A stretch of DNA of 49,076 nt from Chromobacterium amazonense (GCF_001855565.1 NZ_MKCR01000023.1:1-49076), one strand, 5' to 3'; positions 15,926-23,950 are shown, counted from the first letter of the stretch. Translations and numbers: made by a program. The notes: generated from the letters alone by a model not told the origin.

Positions 15926-15966
15926 AGTCATACCACCTACCCCCTTTAGGGGTAGGTGGTATGACT
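15926..15966. repeat. Perfect 18-bp inverted repeat after the plus-strand arabinose operon
   Basis: AGTCATACCACCTACCCC (15926-15943), a CTTTA loop and its exact complement (15949-15966) form a 41-base hairpin 37 bases after the operon's last stop. A run of six T follows at 15975-15980, 8 bases beyond the stem, so it may terminate transcription. The length and perfection are unusual for a plain terminator; a mobile-element end or operator is an alternative. Confidence 0.7.
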
Positions 15967-15984
15967 GTAGGCATCATTTTTTGG

Positions 15985-16386
15985 TCACACCGCTGCAGGG
16001 GCATCAATCGGCAATGGTGCCCGAAGGCCCATCTTGTTCTGCAGCCAAGCCTCGACAACCCGCTCGTCGTAGCGAATCGATTTGCCGATAGTGATGTGCG
16101 GAGGGATGTCGGGTGACTGCTGGGCCCGAAGGCGCTCGATGGTCATGACGGAAATGTTGAGACGCTGGGCCAACCAGGACGTCGGAAGTAGTCGATGTAG
16201 GGTTTTTGTGGGCAGGCTGTCCTCTCTTTGCTCTTGGTTTGCGCGATCGCTATCTGAATGTTGGGGAGCTTGGCGGGATGCGCAGGGAGAAGGCGGAACA
16301 TGCTGGCTGAGAGGCTTGGCCTGAGGCGACACGGCGACACGGCGACAGTGGCGACAACGGGTATGGTGCGCCGTCTCGTCGCCCAA
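15985..16386 (-). CDS. Helix-turn-helix DNA-binding protein (AlpA/excisionase-like)
   Basis: The C-terminal half carries a MerR/HTH_17-type domain: LLPTSWLAQRLNISVMTIERLRAQ, then ITIGKSIRYDERVVEAWLQ. This is the layout of AlpA-like regulators and excisionases of genomic islands. The N-terminal 60 residues are low-complexity and partly encoded by the GGCGAC repeat cluster at 16325-16400, so the true start may be further in, for example the GTG at 16332. The product probably regulates or directs excision of the island that also carries the integrase at 17910-19181. Confidence 0.6.
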   Translation of the reverse strand: MGDETAHHTRCRHCRRVAVSPQAKPLSQHVPPSPCASRQAPQHSDSDRANQEQREDSLPTKTLHRLLPTSWLAQRLNISVMTIERLRAQQSPDIPPHITIGKSIRYDERVVEAWLQNKMGLRAPLPIDAPAAV

Positions 16387-16400
16387 GTCGCCACGTCGCC
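16325..16400. repeat. Cluster of GGCGAC / GTCGCC iterons
   Basis: Four GGCGAC hexamers (starting 16325, 16333, 16341, 16350) are followed by three copies of the complement GTCGCC (starting 16378, 16387, 16395). They are spaced 8-9 bases apart within each group. The two groups face each other across about 22 bases, at the 5' side of the helix-turn-helix gene. They could be binding sites for that protein or for an island replication or excision factor. Confidence 0.6.
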
Positions 16401-16457
16401 AAGGGGTAACGACCGCAAAGTCAGGTAGATATTGTTTTCGTGGTCACTGACCCGGTA

Positions 16458-16489
16458 GCCGATCCTCGTTTTGGGGATCGGCTTTTTTT
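16458..16489 (+). terminator. Rho-independent terminator
   Basis: GCCGATCC (16458-16465) pairs with GGATCGGC (16475-16482), followed by seven T. Its orientation is plus strand, but no plus-strand gene ends just before it, so it may be left from a deleted gene or insulate the downstream island genes. Confidence 0.75.
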
Positions 16490-16513
16490 GTTACTGCCAC
16501 GAGGAACACCAAC

Positions 16514-16600
16514 ATGCTGAGCAACGCCATCGCCGAATACATCTCCCCCTCGCTGCCCCAGCGAGTCGAAGTCGAACTGCGCATTCGAGTCAAACGCTGA
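16514..16600 (+). CDS. Small ORF of 28 codons in island remnant
   Basis: An ATG with GAGG about 10 bases upstream opens a 28-residue frame, MLSNAIAEYISPSLPQRVEV followed by ELRIRVKR. It lies between a terminator and the truncated gene at 16710. It is not recognised and could be a small protein of the integrative element or a leader peptide. Confidence 0.35.
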   Translation: MLSNAIAEYISPSLPQRVEVELRIRVKR

Positions 16601-16709
16601 CGCCAATGCCTTCGGCTTGAAGGCGCGCCATTCACCTCATTCACGCGGCCCCGTTCCCAGCTGGAACCGGGCCGCTTTGCTTTTGCAGCCCTGATCGAGA
16701 CAACACACC

Positions 16710-16856
16710 ATGACCGAAACCAACCCAAGCTACTTATCCCTGAAGCTCGCCAAGGCCAAGAAGACCGGGCAGCGGGCGAGCGGAGAAATCACCTACCGCG
16801 TTTTGTGCGATCCCCAGAAAAAGCTGCTCGCGCTGACTATCGTCGGCAACGAGGGC
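16710..16856 (+). pseudogene. Island gene truncated by IS copy 2
   Basis: An ORF starting at 16710 encodes MTETNPSYLSLKLAKAKKTG, continues through GEITYRVLCDPQKKLLALTI, and is cut after 49 codons by the insertion sequence at 16857. The Lys-rich, beta-strand-like N terminus resembles hypothetical proteins of integrative elements, but no family is assigned. The rest of the gene is missing beyond the insertion sequence, where the integrase gene ends instead. Confidence 0.6.
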
Positions 16857-17892
16857 GGCTTTGTTGCATAAATAGGCTTCGGCATGCAAAGCCCCTTTCC
16901 CTGGGCGGATTTATGGCATGCGCACCGTCATCGGCGTCCCGAGCCGCGTGAAACGGTTCAAGATCGCCGCTCGCACTTGGAGCTCTGCGACTTGACGGTC
17001 GAAGTCCCTTGCCATCACCCGCTCGCCCAGCAGCTTGAAACAGCGCATCTTGGTTTCCACCAGGCTGTGGCGATGGTAACCGCTCCATTTCCTCCAGATC
17101 GCTCGTCCCAGGAGCCGGGTAGCACGCAGTATCTCGTTTCGGACATGGGCGCCCAACCGATTTTCCTTCCACGGCTTGGCATTCTTCCGGGTAGGAATCA
17201 CCGCCTCGGCTTTTCGCTTGGCAATCGCTTCATGGCAGCCTTTGGTGTCGTAGGCACCATCGCCACTTACTGCAGCAATCCGTTCCCCCGCAGGAATCTG
17301 GTCCAGCAACTCCGGCAACATTGGCGCATCGCCCACCGCGTTGTCGGTCACTTCAATCGCTCGGATTTCCAGCGTCTGCGCATCAATGCCCAAATGCACC
17401 TTGCGCCACTGACGGCGGTACTCCGCGCCGTGTTTCTTCGTTTTCCATTCGCCTTCACCCAGCATCTTGATGCCGGTGCTGTCGATCAACAGGTGCAGCC
17501 CGGTCGTGCTTGGACGGCAAGGAATGGCCACCTGCAAATGCTTTTGCCGCCGGCATACGGTGCTGTAGTCCGGCGTTAGCCAGTCTAGCCCCGCCAGTTT
17601 TAGCAGGCTTTGCACCATACCCACGGCCTGTCGGAGCGCAAGATTGAACAGGCATTTGATCGTCAGGCAGAACTGAATGGCGGCATCGCTGAAGGTCAGT
17701 GTCCGTCCGCGTTTGCCGAGCGCAGAACCATGCCAGCGCATGTCACGGTCCAACCAGATCATCAGCGACCCACGCGCCTTGAGCGCAGCATTGTAGGTCT
17801 TCCAGTTAGTGGTCTTGTACTTGGGCGGGGTGGGCTTACTCATGCCGTCATTCTACCCCGCCTACAGGGAGGGTGATTTGTGCAACAAAGCC
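16857..17892 (-). mobile_element. IS5-family (IS903-type) insertion sequence, copy 2, 1036 bp, inverted
   Basis: This copy has the same length, terminal repeats and transposase as copy 1 at 8273-9308, in the opposite orientation. The outer flanks (AACGAGGGC before, GCGCGGCAA after) are not duplicated. It truncates the gene at 16710 on one side and lies 17 bases from the integrase stop on the other, as expected if an adjacent deletion removed the middle of the integrated element. Confidence 0.93.
16911..17843 (-). CDS. IS5-family (IS903 group) transposase, copy 2
   Basis: A 310-residue DDE transposase with the same translated sequence as copy 1 (8322-9254), including the LLIDSTGIKM, VSGDGAYDT and YHRHSLVETKM catalytic segments. 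The frame is intact. Two matching inverted copies 7.5 kb apart can recombine to invert the arabinose locus between them. Confidence 0.95.
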   Translation of the reverse strand: MSKPTPPKYKTTNWKTYNAALKARGSLMIWLDRDMRWHGSALGKRGRTLTFSDAAIQFCLTIKCLFNLALRQAVGMVQSLLKLAGLDWLTPDYSTVCRRQKHLQVAIPCRPSTTGLHLLIDSTGIKMLGEGEWKTKKHGAEYRRQWRKVHLGIDAQTLEIRAIEVTDNAVGDAPMLPELLDQIPAGERIAAVSGDGAYDTKGCHEAIAKRKAEAVIPTRKNAKPWKENRLGAHVRNEILRATRLLGRAIWRKWSGYHRHSLVETKMRCFKLLGERVMARDFDRQVAELQVRAAILNRFTRLGTPMTVRMP

Positions 17893-17909
17893 GCGCGGCA
17901 AAGCTGGTG

Positions 17910-19181
17910 TCAGGCCTGTTTCTTCCGGCTCTTGGTAATCGGTGTCACGTTGTAGGCTTCGCCCTTGTCCAGTGCATTGAGCAGCCCGGCCCATTTATTC
18001 AAGGCGTCGCGGCGCTCGTTGAAATAGTCGTGTCGGTTGTATATCCCTTCCACGCCGGGGATTTTGTGATTGAGGCAGCGCTCCGCTACTACGGGATCAA
18101 TCCCCAGCTCTGCAAGGTGGGTGCGCGCGGTACGGCGCAGATCATGGATGGTGAAGTCCGCCACGCCTGGCATGTGCGGCTTGACCTTGCCCAGCGCGGT
18201 GCCGATAGTGCCTTCGTGGATGTGCGGCACCATGCGGTGCTGCATCTTGCGGGCCGGCAGTAGCCAGGCACTGCGCCCGGCCAACTCGAACAGCTGCTGC
18301 AGCCATTCCACGGCCAAGGCCGGCAGGGGAATATCGATTGGCTTGCCGGTCTTGCTGCGCTCGCCTGGCAGGTGCCAGACGCCGGCCTTCAGATCGAACT
18401 CTTCCTTGCGCGCGGCGCACAGCTCCATCTTGCGGACGCACAGCAGCAACAGCAGGCGGATGGAGAGGTCATTTTCCACGCTGAAACCCTTGGCCAGCTT
18501 CATGGCGGCGAATAGCTTGGCCAGCTCGTCGCGGCTCAAGGCCCGGTCGCGGGCTTCTTCCTTGCCGCCGGCGTCGCCAATGTCGAAGGCGCTGGCCGGG
18601 TTGATTTCGATGATGTGGCGTTTGATGGCGTAGTCGAGCATGCGTCTTATCCAGCGCAGCACGTCATTGGCGATGGATGGCGCGCCGCGCTTTACGATGG
18701 CCTGCAGCATGTCGTCAATGTGGCGGGGCTTGATGTCCTCCACCTTCATCTTGCCCAGCATCGGGCCGATGTCCTTGTCGATCCGGCGCCGCACGATGTC
18801 CGGGTGCTTCCAGCGGCCCAAGATCATCCGCTCGTAATACTCGTTGGCCAGCGCCAGCATGGTGATGGCGTTCTTCTCTTCCTCGATCTTGGCCAATGCC
18901 GCGGCTTTGCGGTCCTGCTTCTCACCGGCCACGTCATAGCCCAAGGCGACGCGCGCGGCCAGTTCGCGGGCAGTTTCGCGGGCCTTGGCCAGGGAAAGGT
19001 CAGCGTAGGTGCCAATCACCATCACGCGCGGCTTGCCCGCGAACTTGTACCGGAAGCGCCAGACGGGGATAGCGTAGTTTTCCCGATATACCAGGTACAA
19101 CCCGTCGCCATCGGCTCGGCCTTCAAAGCGCTCGCCGGCCTTGATCCAGGCCTTGATTTGCATGTCTGTCAGCTTTGCCAT
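17910..19181 (-). CDS. P4-type tyrosine integrase
   Basis: A 423-residue site-specific recombinase with an N-terminal DUF4102 arm-binding domain (MAKLTDMQIKAWIKAGERFE, YGDVAGEKQDRKAA-like region near 100) and a C-terminal catalytic domain. Catalytic residues visible are the R of LLLLLCVRKMELCAARKEEF, H-x-x-R in FTIHDLRRTARTHLAELG and the tyrosine of GVEGIYNRHDYFNERRDAL. It would integrate or excise an island at a chromosomal attachment site; no tRNA target was found nearby. The frame is open 23 codons upstream, but the start at 19181 matches the family. It is followed immediately by IS copy 2, so most of its element is missing. Confidence 0.9.
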   Translation of the reverse strand: MAKLTDMQIKAWIKAGERFEGRADGDGLYLVYRENYAIPVWRFRYKFAGKPRVMVIGTYADLSLAKARETARELAARVALGYDVAGEKQDRKAAALAKIEEEKNAITMLALANEYYERMILGRWKHPDIVRRRIDKDIGPMLGKMKVEDIKPRHIDDMLQAIVKRGAPSIANDVLRWIRRMLDYAIKRHIIEINPASAFDIGDAGGKEEARDRALSRDELAKLFAAMKLAKGFSVENDLSIRLLLLLCVRKMELCAARKEEFDLKAGVWHLPGERSKTGKPIDIPLPALAVEWLQQLFELAGRSAWLLPARKMQHRMVPHIHEGTIGTALGKVKPHMPGVADFTIHDLRRTARTHLAELGIDPVVAERCLNHKIPGVEGIYNRHDYFNERRDALNKWAGLLNALDKGEAYNVTPITKSRKKQA

Positions 19182-19261
19182 GTTGCGCCCCGAATAGTGA
19201 GTGTCTGCCCCTAGCCCTTGGTGCTGCTGGACCGTCAAAAATCCAAACAACGATTAACGCT

Positions 19262-19313
19262 GTGTACCCCTAACTTTTCTCAAAAATGGCCAGGGGTACA
19301 CCTAGGGGTACAC
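19262..19313. repeat. AGGGGTACAC repeats upstream of the integrase
   Basis: Two direct copies of AGGGGTACAC (19292-19301 and 19304-19313) lie 12 bases apart, and a third in inverted orientation (GTGTACCCCT, 19262-19271) lies closer to the gene. They sit 81-132 bases upstream of the integrase start. This is the layout of integrase arm-type or excisionase sites next to an attachment site. The core attachment site itself was not recognised. Confidence 0.55.
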
Positions 19314-19358
19314 GCCAATTATGCGCTTTCTTGATTCTTGGTGACACGACAGGACATG

Positions 19359-19384
19359 AAAAAACCCCGTCTGGCGGGGCTTTT
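19359..19384 (-). terminator. Terminator of yicC (minus strand)
   Basis: On the minus strand CCCCG (complement of 19375-19379) pairs with CGGGG (complement of 19365-19369) around a 5-base loop, followed by six T. It lies about 40 bases after the yicC stop and separates core chromosome from the integrase region. Confidence 0.8.
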
Positions 19385-19421
19385 GTGGTTTTGCTGACAA
19401 GCCGTGACATGGCGTGAAAGT

Positions 19422-20288
19422 TTACTCGATGTTTTGTATCTGCTCCCGCATCTGCTCGATCAGCACCTTCAACTCGACAGAAGCTTGCGTGGTGTCGGTG
19501 GAGACGGACTTGGAGCCCAGGGTGTTGGCTTCGCGGTTCAGTTCCTGCATCAGGAAATCCAGCCGCTTGCCGGATTGGCCGCCGGTTTTGAGGATGCGGC
19601 GCACTTCGGTCAGGTGGGTGGTCAGGCGCGACAGCTCTTCGTCCACGTCTATCTTTTGGGCGAACAGCGCAAATTCCTGTTTCAGACGGTCGTCGTCCAC
19701 ATTGCCCAGCGCTTCCTGCAGGCGGCCTGCCAGTTTGGTCATGTAGCCTTCAAGGATTTGCGGCAGCTTGGGCTTGATGGCGGCGACGATGCCTTCCATG
19801 GCTTCGATGCGCTCGATCAGCACCGCCTTCAGTTTTTCGCCTTCGCGCCCGCGCGAGGCGTTGAAGTCGGCCAGCGCGGTTTGCAGCGCATCCAGGCACA
19901 GCTGGTGCAGCACTTCCGGTGCCAGTTCGTTGCTCTTCAGCACGCCAGGCCAGCGCAGCAGCTCGCCGACGGACAAGCCTTTGTTGTCGGCGCATTGTTG
20001 CTGCACTTCACGGGAGATTTCCAGCAGCCGGCCCAGGAAAGCCTGGTTCAGCTCCAGCGTCGGGGCGGCGCTATCGACTTGGTTGAGGCCGACGCGGCAT
20101 TCCAGTTTGCCGCGGGTGACGCGCGCGGCGATTTGTTCGCGCAGTTGCGGCTCAATGATGCGCAACTCCTCCGGCAAACGCATTTGCACATCGAGATAGC
20201 GATGATTGACGGCGCGAACCTCTAGGCTCAACATCCCACCAGGGAATTCCCGGGTGGCGGCGGCAAAGCCAGTCATGCTCAATATCAT
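19422..20288 (-). CDS. yicC: YicC-family endoribonuclease
   Basis: A 288-residue YicC protein, the usual length. The N terminus MILSMTGFA with LEVRAVNHRYLD, and the C-terminal DUF1732 region KRLDFLMQELNREANTLGSK, are diagnostic. E. coli YicC is a hexameric RNase implicated in small-RNA turnover. It is divergent from the kinase gene (100 bases between starts), and rph follows a few genes further on; yicC and rph are neighbours in many proteobacteria. Confidence 0.94.
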   Translation of the reverse strand: MILSMTGFAAATREFPGGMLSLEVRAVNHRYLDVQMRLPEELRIIEPQLREQIAARVTRGKLECRVGLNQVDSAAPTLELNQAFLGRLLEISREVQQQCADNKGLSVGELLRWPGVLKSNELAPEVLHQLCLDALQTALADFNASRGREGEKLKAVLIERIEAMEGIVAAIKPKLPQILEGYMTKLAGRLQEALGNVDDDRLKQEFALFAQKIDVDEELSRLTTHLTEVRRILKTGGQSGKRLDFLMQELNREANTLGSKSVSTDTTQASVELKVLIEQMREQIQNIE

Positions 20289-20388
20289 GCGGGGCTCCTG
20301 ATTATTGAAAAGATTTCCAACGGCCGGGCCCGAATTGCTTTGCTAAGATCAATCCTGGGCCAGAAGACACTATATCAACTGCGATCCC

Positions 20389-21363
20389 ATGACTCAATCC
20401 AGCAAGCAAACCCCGTTGCCGCCTGGCTACCGTCTGGCGGAGTACACCATTGTGCGCCAGCTGTCCGTAGGCGGCTTCAGCATCGTCTATTTGGCGCTGG
20501 ACGACGACGATCGCAAGTTCGCCATCAAGGAATACTTGCCGCGCAACCTGGCCGCGCGCCATCCCAACGGCGAGGTGACCGTTCCGCTTGAGCTGGACCG
20601 CGATGCTTTCAATCTGGGGCTGAAATGCTTCTTCGAAGAGGGGCGGGTGCTGTCCGCCATCGCCCATCCCACGGTCGTGCGCGTCAGCAACTTCTTTCGC
20701 GCCAACCATACGGTGTATATGGTGATGGAGTATGCCGAGGGCCGCTCGCTGGCGCGTGAGTTGGAGCTGGTGGGCGGGCAGATGCAGGAGCGGCAGGTCC
20801 GCAAATGGTTTGCCGCGCTGCTGTCCGGTTTGCGCGAGGTGCACAGCCAGCGCCTGCTGCATCTGGACATCAAACCCGCCAACATCTACCTGCGCCGCAA
20901 CGGCGTGCCCTTGCTGTTGGATTTCGGCGCCGCGCGGCAGACGCTGTCGCGCACCGCCAAGCATTTCGCCGCCATGTATACGCCGGGCTTCGCCGCGCCG
21001 GAACAGTATGACAAAGACCAGCCCTTGGGTCCGTGGACCGACATCTATGCCATCGGCGCCTGCCTGTATGTCTGCATGGGAGGAGACGTGCCGCCCGGCG
21101 CCAAGGCGCGCTTGGCCGGCGATACGCTGGTGCCGGCGGCCAAGGCCTTTCGTCATCAGTATTCGCGCGAGTTGACCGAGCTGTGCGACCGTTGTCTGGC
21201 GCTGCGCCCCGACGACCGGCCGACAACGGTGCTGGAGGTGCAAAAATCCCTGCAGCAGGAGGTGTATAGCGATCCGCTGCGCGAAACGGCAGGCGAGGGC
21301 AATCGATTGGTCGGCTGGATCAAGGGCTTGACCGGTGGCCGGCATGGAAAGGGAACGGAATGA
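20389..21363 (+). CDS. Hanks-type serine/threonine protein kinase
   Basis: A cytoplasmic kinase of 324 residues consisting of little more than a catalytic domain. It has the glycine loop LSVGGFSIVYLA (near 25), the lysine in FAIKEYL, the catalytic loop HLDIKPANIYL (HLD in place of HRD), the DFG segment LLDFGAAR and the APE motif FAAPEQY. There is no transmembrane or PASTA sensor region. It overlaps the PP2C gene by four bases, so kinase and phosphatase are made together as a reversible switch. The substrates are unknown. It sits between yicC and rph without type VI secretion genes. Confidence 0.93.
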   Translation: MTQSSKQTPLPPGYRLAEYTIVRQLSVGGFSIVYLALDDDDRKFAIKEYLPRNLAARHPNGEVTVPLELDRDAFNLGLKCFFEEGRVLSAIAHPTVVRVSNFFRANHTVYMVMEYAEGRSLARELELVGGQMQERQVRKWFAALLSGLREVHSQRLLHLDIKPANIYLRRNGVPLLLDFGAARQTLSRTAKHFAAMYTPGFAAPEQYDKDQPLGPWTDIYAIGACLYVCMGGDVPPGAKARLAGDTLVPAAKAFRHQYSRELTELCDRCLALRPDDRPTTVLEVQKSLQQEVYSDPLRETAGEGNRLVGWIKGLTGGRHGKGTE

Positions 21364-22238
21364 AATTATCGGTCTTCCAGGAGAGCCGCATCGGCGGCCG
21401 CAGTTACAATCAAGACCGTTTGGCCATTGCCCATACTCCGGAGTCGGTGCTGTTGGTGGCAGCGGACGGCATGGGCGGCCATATGCGCGGCGAAGTGGCG
21501 GCGCAGATCACCGTGGACCTGCTGTGCGAGCTGTTCTACCAGCAGGCGTCGCCCACGCTGAACCATCCCAATCGTTTTCTGGTGAATGCCATCAGCTCGG
21601 TTCATCAAGTGATTCTGGAGTATGCCGCCGACCACCGGCTGCCGGACGTGCCCAGCACCACCGTGGTGGCGGCCATCCTGCAGCAGGACCAGTTGTTCTG
21701 GTGCCATGTCGGAGACTCGCGCTTGTATCTGATCGATCAAAAAGGCATGCGGCTGCGCTCGCGCGATCATTCCCAGGTGCAGCGCTTGATCGACCAGGGG
21801 CTGTTGACCGAGGAAGCGGCCAAGACGCACCCGGATCGCAACAAGATCTACAACTGTCTGGGCGCATCCAGCGATCCAAGCATCGATATCGGCGAGCGCC
21901 AACCGATAGGCCCCGGCTGTTCGGTGCTGTTATGCACGGACGGCCTGTGGTCCCAGGTGCAGGACGCGGAGCTGGAGCGCGTCTTCGCCGGCCGCGGCGT
22001 CAATCAGGTGCTGCCGGCGCTGATCAATGTGGCGGAGCGGCGCGCCGGCGCCGGCGGGGATAATCTGTCGGCGATAGCCGTGACTGTGCTGGACGATGCG
22101 GTGGAGCTGGGCGAGCGCGACGATGCGCTGGACACGGAAAAGAATCCGCCGCGCATGGGCGGCCGGCTGATTCTGGAATCCAATCTGGAAACCATGCATA
22201 GAGAGATTCTGGCCAGCCAGGTGGGAAAGGGCGCTTGA
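21360..22238 (+). CDS. PP2C-family serine/threonine phosphatase
   Basis: A 292-residue metal-dependent phosphatase that would reverse the upstream kinase. The PP2C motifs run in order: GGRSYNQDRLAIAH, LLVAADGMGGHMRGE, SVHQVILEYA, WCHVGDSRLYLI, LCTDGLWSQV and AGGDNLSAIAVTVL. The aspartates in NQD, ADGMGG, TDG and GDN form the two-metal centre. A C-terminal extension of about 45 residues follows the domain. It overlaps the kinase stop (ATGA). Confidence 0.93.
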   Translation: MKLSVFQESRIGGRSYNQDRLAIAHTPESVLLVAADGMGGHMRGEVAAQITVDLLCELFYQQASPTLNHPNRFLVNAISSVHQVILEYAADHRLPDVPSTTVVAAILQQDQLFWCHVGDSRLYLIDQKGMRLRSRDHSQVQRLIDQGLLTEEAAKTHPDRNKIYNCLGASSDPSIDIGERQPIGPGCSVLLCTDGLWSQVQDAELERVFAGRGVNQVLPALINVAERRAGAGGDNLSAIAVTVLDDAVELGERDDALDTEKNPPRMGGRLILESNLETMHREILASQVGKGA

Positions 22239-22280
22239 GCGGTTATAATTGCCTTCATATCGATTTTACCGGACAGCCTC

Positions 22281-22997
22281 ATGCGACCCTCCCAACGTAG
22301 CGCCGACGCCATGCGCGTCGTCCGTCTGACCCGTTCCTACACCAAGCATGCCGAAGGTTCGGTGCTGGTGGAGTTCGGCGACACCAAGGTGATCTGCACC
22401 GCCAGCGTGGAAGAGACGGTGCCGCCCTTTCTCAAAGGCAAGGGCCAGGGCTGGGTGACGGCGGAATACGGCATGCTGCCGCGTTCCACCGGCAGCCGCA
22501 TGCGCCGCGAATCGGCCGCCGGCAAACAGTCCGGCCGCACCCAGGAAATCCAGCGCTTGATCGGCCGCTCCTTGCGCGCGGTGATCGATCTGGCCAAGCT
22601 GGGCGAGCGCCAGATCGTCATCGATTGCGACGTGATCCAGGCCGACGGCGGCACGCGCACCGCCAGCATCACCGGCGCTTATGTGGCGCTGGCCGACGCG
22701 ATCCATGGTTTGATTCGCGCCGGCAAATTGGAGAACAGCCCGCTGCGCGACCAGGTGGCGGCGGTGTCGGTAGGCGTGTTCCAGGGCAAGCCGGTTCTGG
22801 ATTTGGACTATCTGGAAGATTCCGGCTGCGAAACCGATATGAACGTGGTGATGACCGGCAGCGGGCGCTTTGTCGAAGTGCAGGGCACGGCCGAGGGCGA
22901 GCCGTTCAGCGAGGAGGAAATGGCGGCGATGCTGGCGCTGGCGCGCAAGGGCATCAATGAGTTGCTGCAGCTGCAGCGCGACGCGCTGGCCGGCTGA
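22281..22997 (+). CDS. rph: Ribonuclease PH
   Basis: A phosphorolytic 3'-5' exoribonuclease trimming tRNA 3' ends. The 238 residues equal the E. coli length. Family motifs include [59 protein letters not shown] and [17 protein letters not shown]. The start is supported by position and length. It ends before a shared terminator with the converging protease gene. Confidence 0.97.
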   Translation: MRPSQRSADAMRVVRLTRSYTKHAEGSVLVEFGDTKVICTASVEETVPPFLKGKGQGWVTAEYGMLPRSTGSRMRRESAAGKQSGRTQEIQRLIGRSLRAVIDLAKLGERQIVIDCDVIQADGGTRTASITGAYVALADAIHGLIRAGKLENSPLRDQVAAVSVGVFQGKPVLDLDYLEDSGCETDMNVVMTGSGRFVEVQGTAEGEPFSEEEMAAMLALARKGINELLQLQRDALAG

Positions 22998-23017
22998 GCG
23001 TCGGCTGTTTGATCGGA

Positions 23018-23039
23018 AAAGCCGCCTTTGGGCGGCTTT
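23018..23039. terminator. Bidirectional terminator between rph and the protease gene
   Basis: AAAGCCGCC (23018-23026) pairs with GGCGGCTTT (23031-23039) around a TTTG loop, between two converging stops (22997 and 23042). Confidence 0.88.
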
Positions 23040-23041
23040 GT

Positions 23042-23860
23042 TCATTTGGCGGACTGCGGCGTCTTGCGGGCGATGAAATCGCGCAAGGCCTGGCTGAAAA
23101 CCGGCGCCGACACGCTCATATTGTCTTCCAGTTTGCGGCGCGAGGCCGGCGGCGCCGAGCTTTGCACCGCGACGATGGTGGCGCGGCCCTGGCCGTCGAT
23201 GGCGAAGATGGGCGAGCCGCTATTGCCTTCCAGCGTGTCGCAGCGATGGGTCAGCCGCCCATCGGCCCGCAGCGCGGTGGCCTGGCAATGATTGTGGACG
23301 CGCAGGTGGCGCTGGTCGTCCACTGGATAGCCGCCCTGGGTGACGGTCCATTTGCGTTCGTCCAGTAGCTGCTTCAGTTGCGCGCTATTGCCGGCGAAGA
23401 CTGGAATCACGCCCTGCTGCACGCCCAGCGCCTTGGCCAGGCGGACGAAGGCGAAATCGCGCGGGGCGATGGCAGGCGGGATGTAGACGCCATCCTTGCG
23501 GCGGATCAGCCCTTTCAGAAAAGCCTTGTCCACGTAGACATCGGTGATGCGGCTCTGCTCTTCGTACTCGTTGCCCCATAAGCCGACGGTGAAGCTGATC
23601 GCCTTATCCATCCGGCCCTTGTCGTCCAGGAAGCAGTGACCGGCGGTCAACACCACATCGGGCGCCACCAGCGTGCCGGTGCAGATATTCTGCGAGCGGG
23701 TTTCCAGCTGGCCGACGGCCTGCCATGGCATCTTGTTTGGCTTGGTCAACACGCGGTCGTCTTTGCCGAAAAACAGAATCTTGTGTTCGCGGCTCAGCGG
23801 CGCGGCATGGGACAGCGCGGGGATCAGGACGAGGCAGAGGAGAAGGCGGGTGAGTTTCAT
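23042..23860 (-). CDS. Secreted trypsin-like serine protease
   Basis: A 272-residue S1-type protease with a Sec signal peptide (MKLTRLLLCLVLIPALSHA). The catalytic triad is visible as H in VLTAGHCFL, D in APRDFAFVRL and S in LEGNSGSPIF. The domain starts soon after the signal (MPWQAVGQLETRSQNICTGTLVAP), so there is little or no pro-region. NSGSP in place of GDSGGP places it with bacterial glutamyl-endopeptidase-like or V8-type enzymes. It is expected in the periplasm or medium; the substrate is unknown. Confidence 0.9.
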   Translation of the reverse strand: MKLTRLLLCLVLIPALSHAAPLSREHKILFFGKDDRVLTKPNKMPWQAVGQLETRSQNICTGTLVAPDVVLTAGHCFLDDKGRMDKAISFTVGLWGNEYEEQSRITDVYVDKAFLKGLIRRKDGVYIPPAIAPRDFAFVRLAKALGVQQGVIPVFAGNSAQLKQLLDERKWTVTQGGYPVDDQRHLRVHNHCQATALRADGRLTHRCDTLEGNSGSPIFAIDGQGRATIVAVQSSAPPASRRKLEDNMSVSAPVFSQALRDFIARKTPQSAK

Positions 23861-23876
23861 CGCGCGGGGCTCCAGA

Positions 23877-23904
23877 AATAAAAACGGGGCGCAGCGCGCC
23901 CCGT
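23877..23904 (-). terminator. Terminator of the repeat-protein gene (minus strand)
   Basis: ACGGGGCGC (23884-23892) pairs with GCGCCCCGT (23896-23904) around AGC. On the minus strand it is followed by TTTTATTT. It lies about 47 bases after the repeat-protein stop and just upstream of the protease start. Confidence 0.85.
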
Positions 23905-23950
23905 ATCTTGCTATGCCGCTAAGCGAGAAGCCGCGGCATTCGCGCCATGA

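Noticed and set aside
8273-17892. A classical composite transposon made of the two IS copies
   Set aside because: The outer 9-base flanks differ (ATCATGATG versus GCGCGGCAA), so there is no direct evidence that the unit moved as one.
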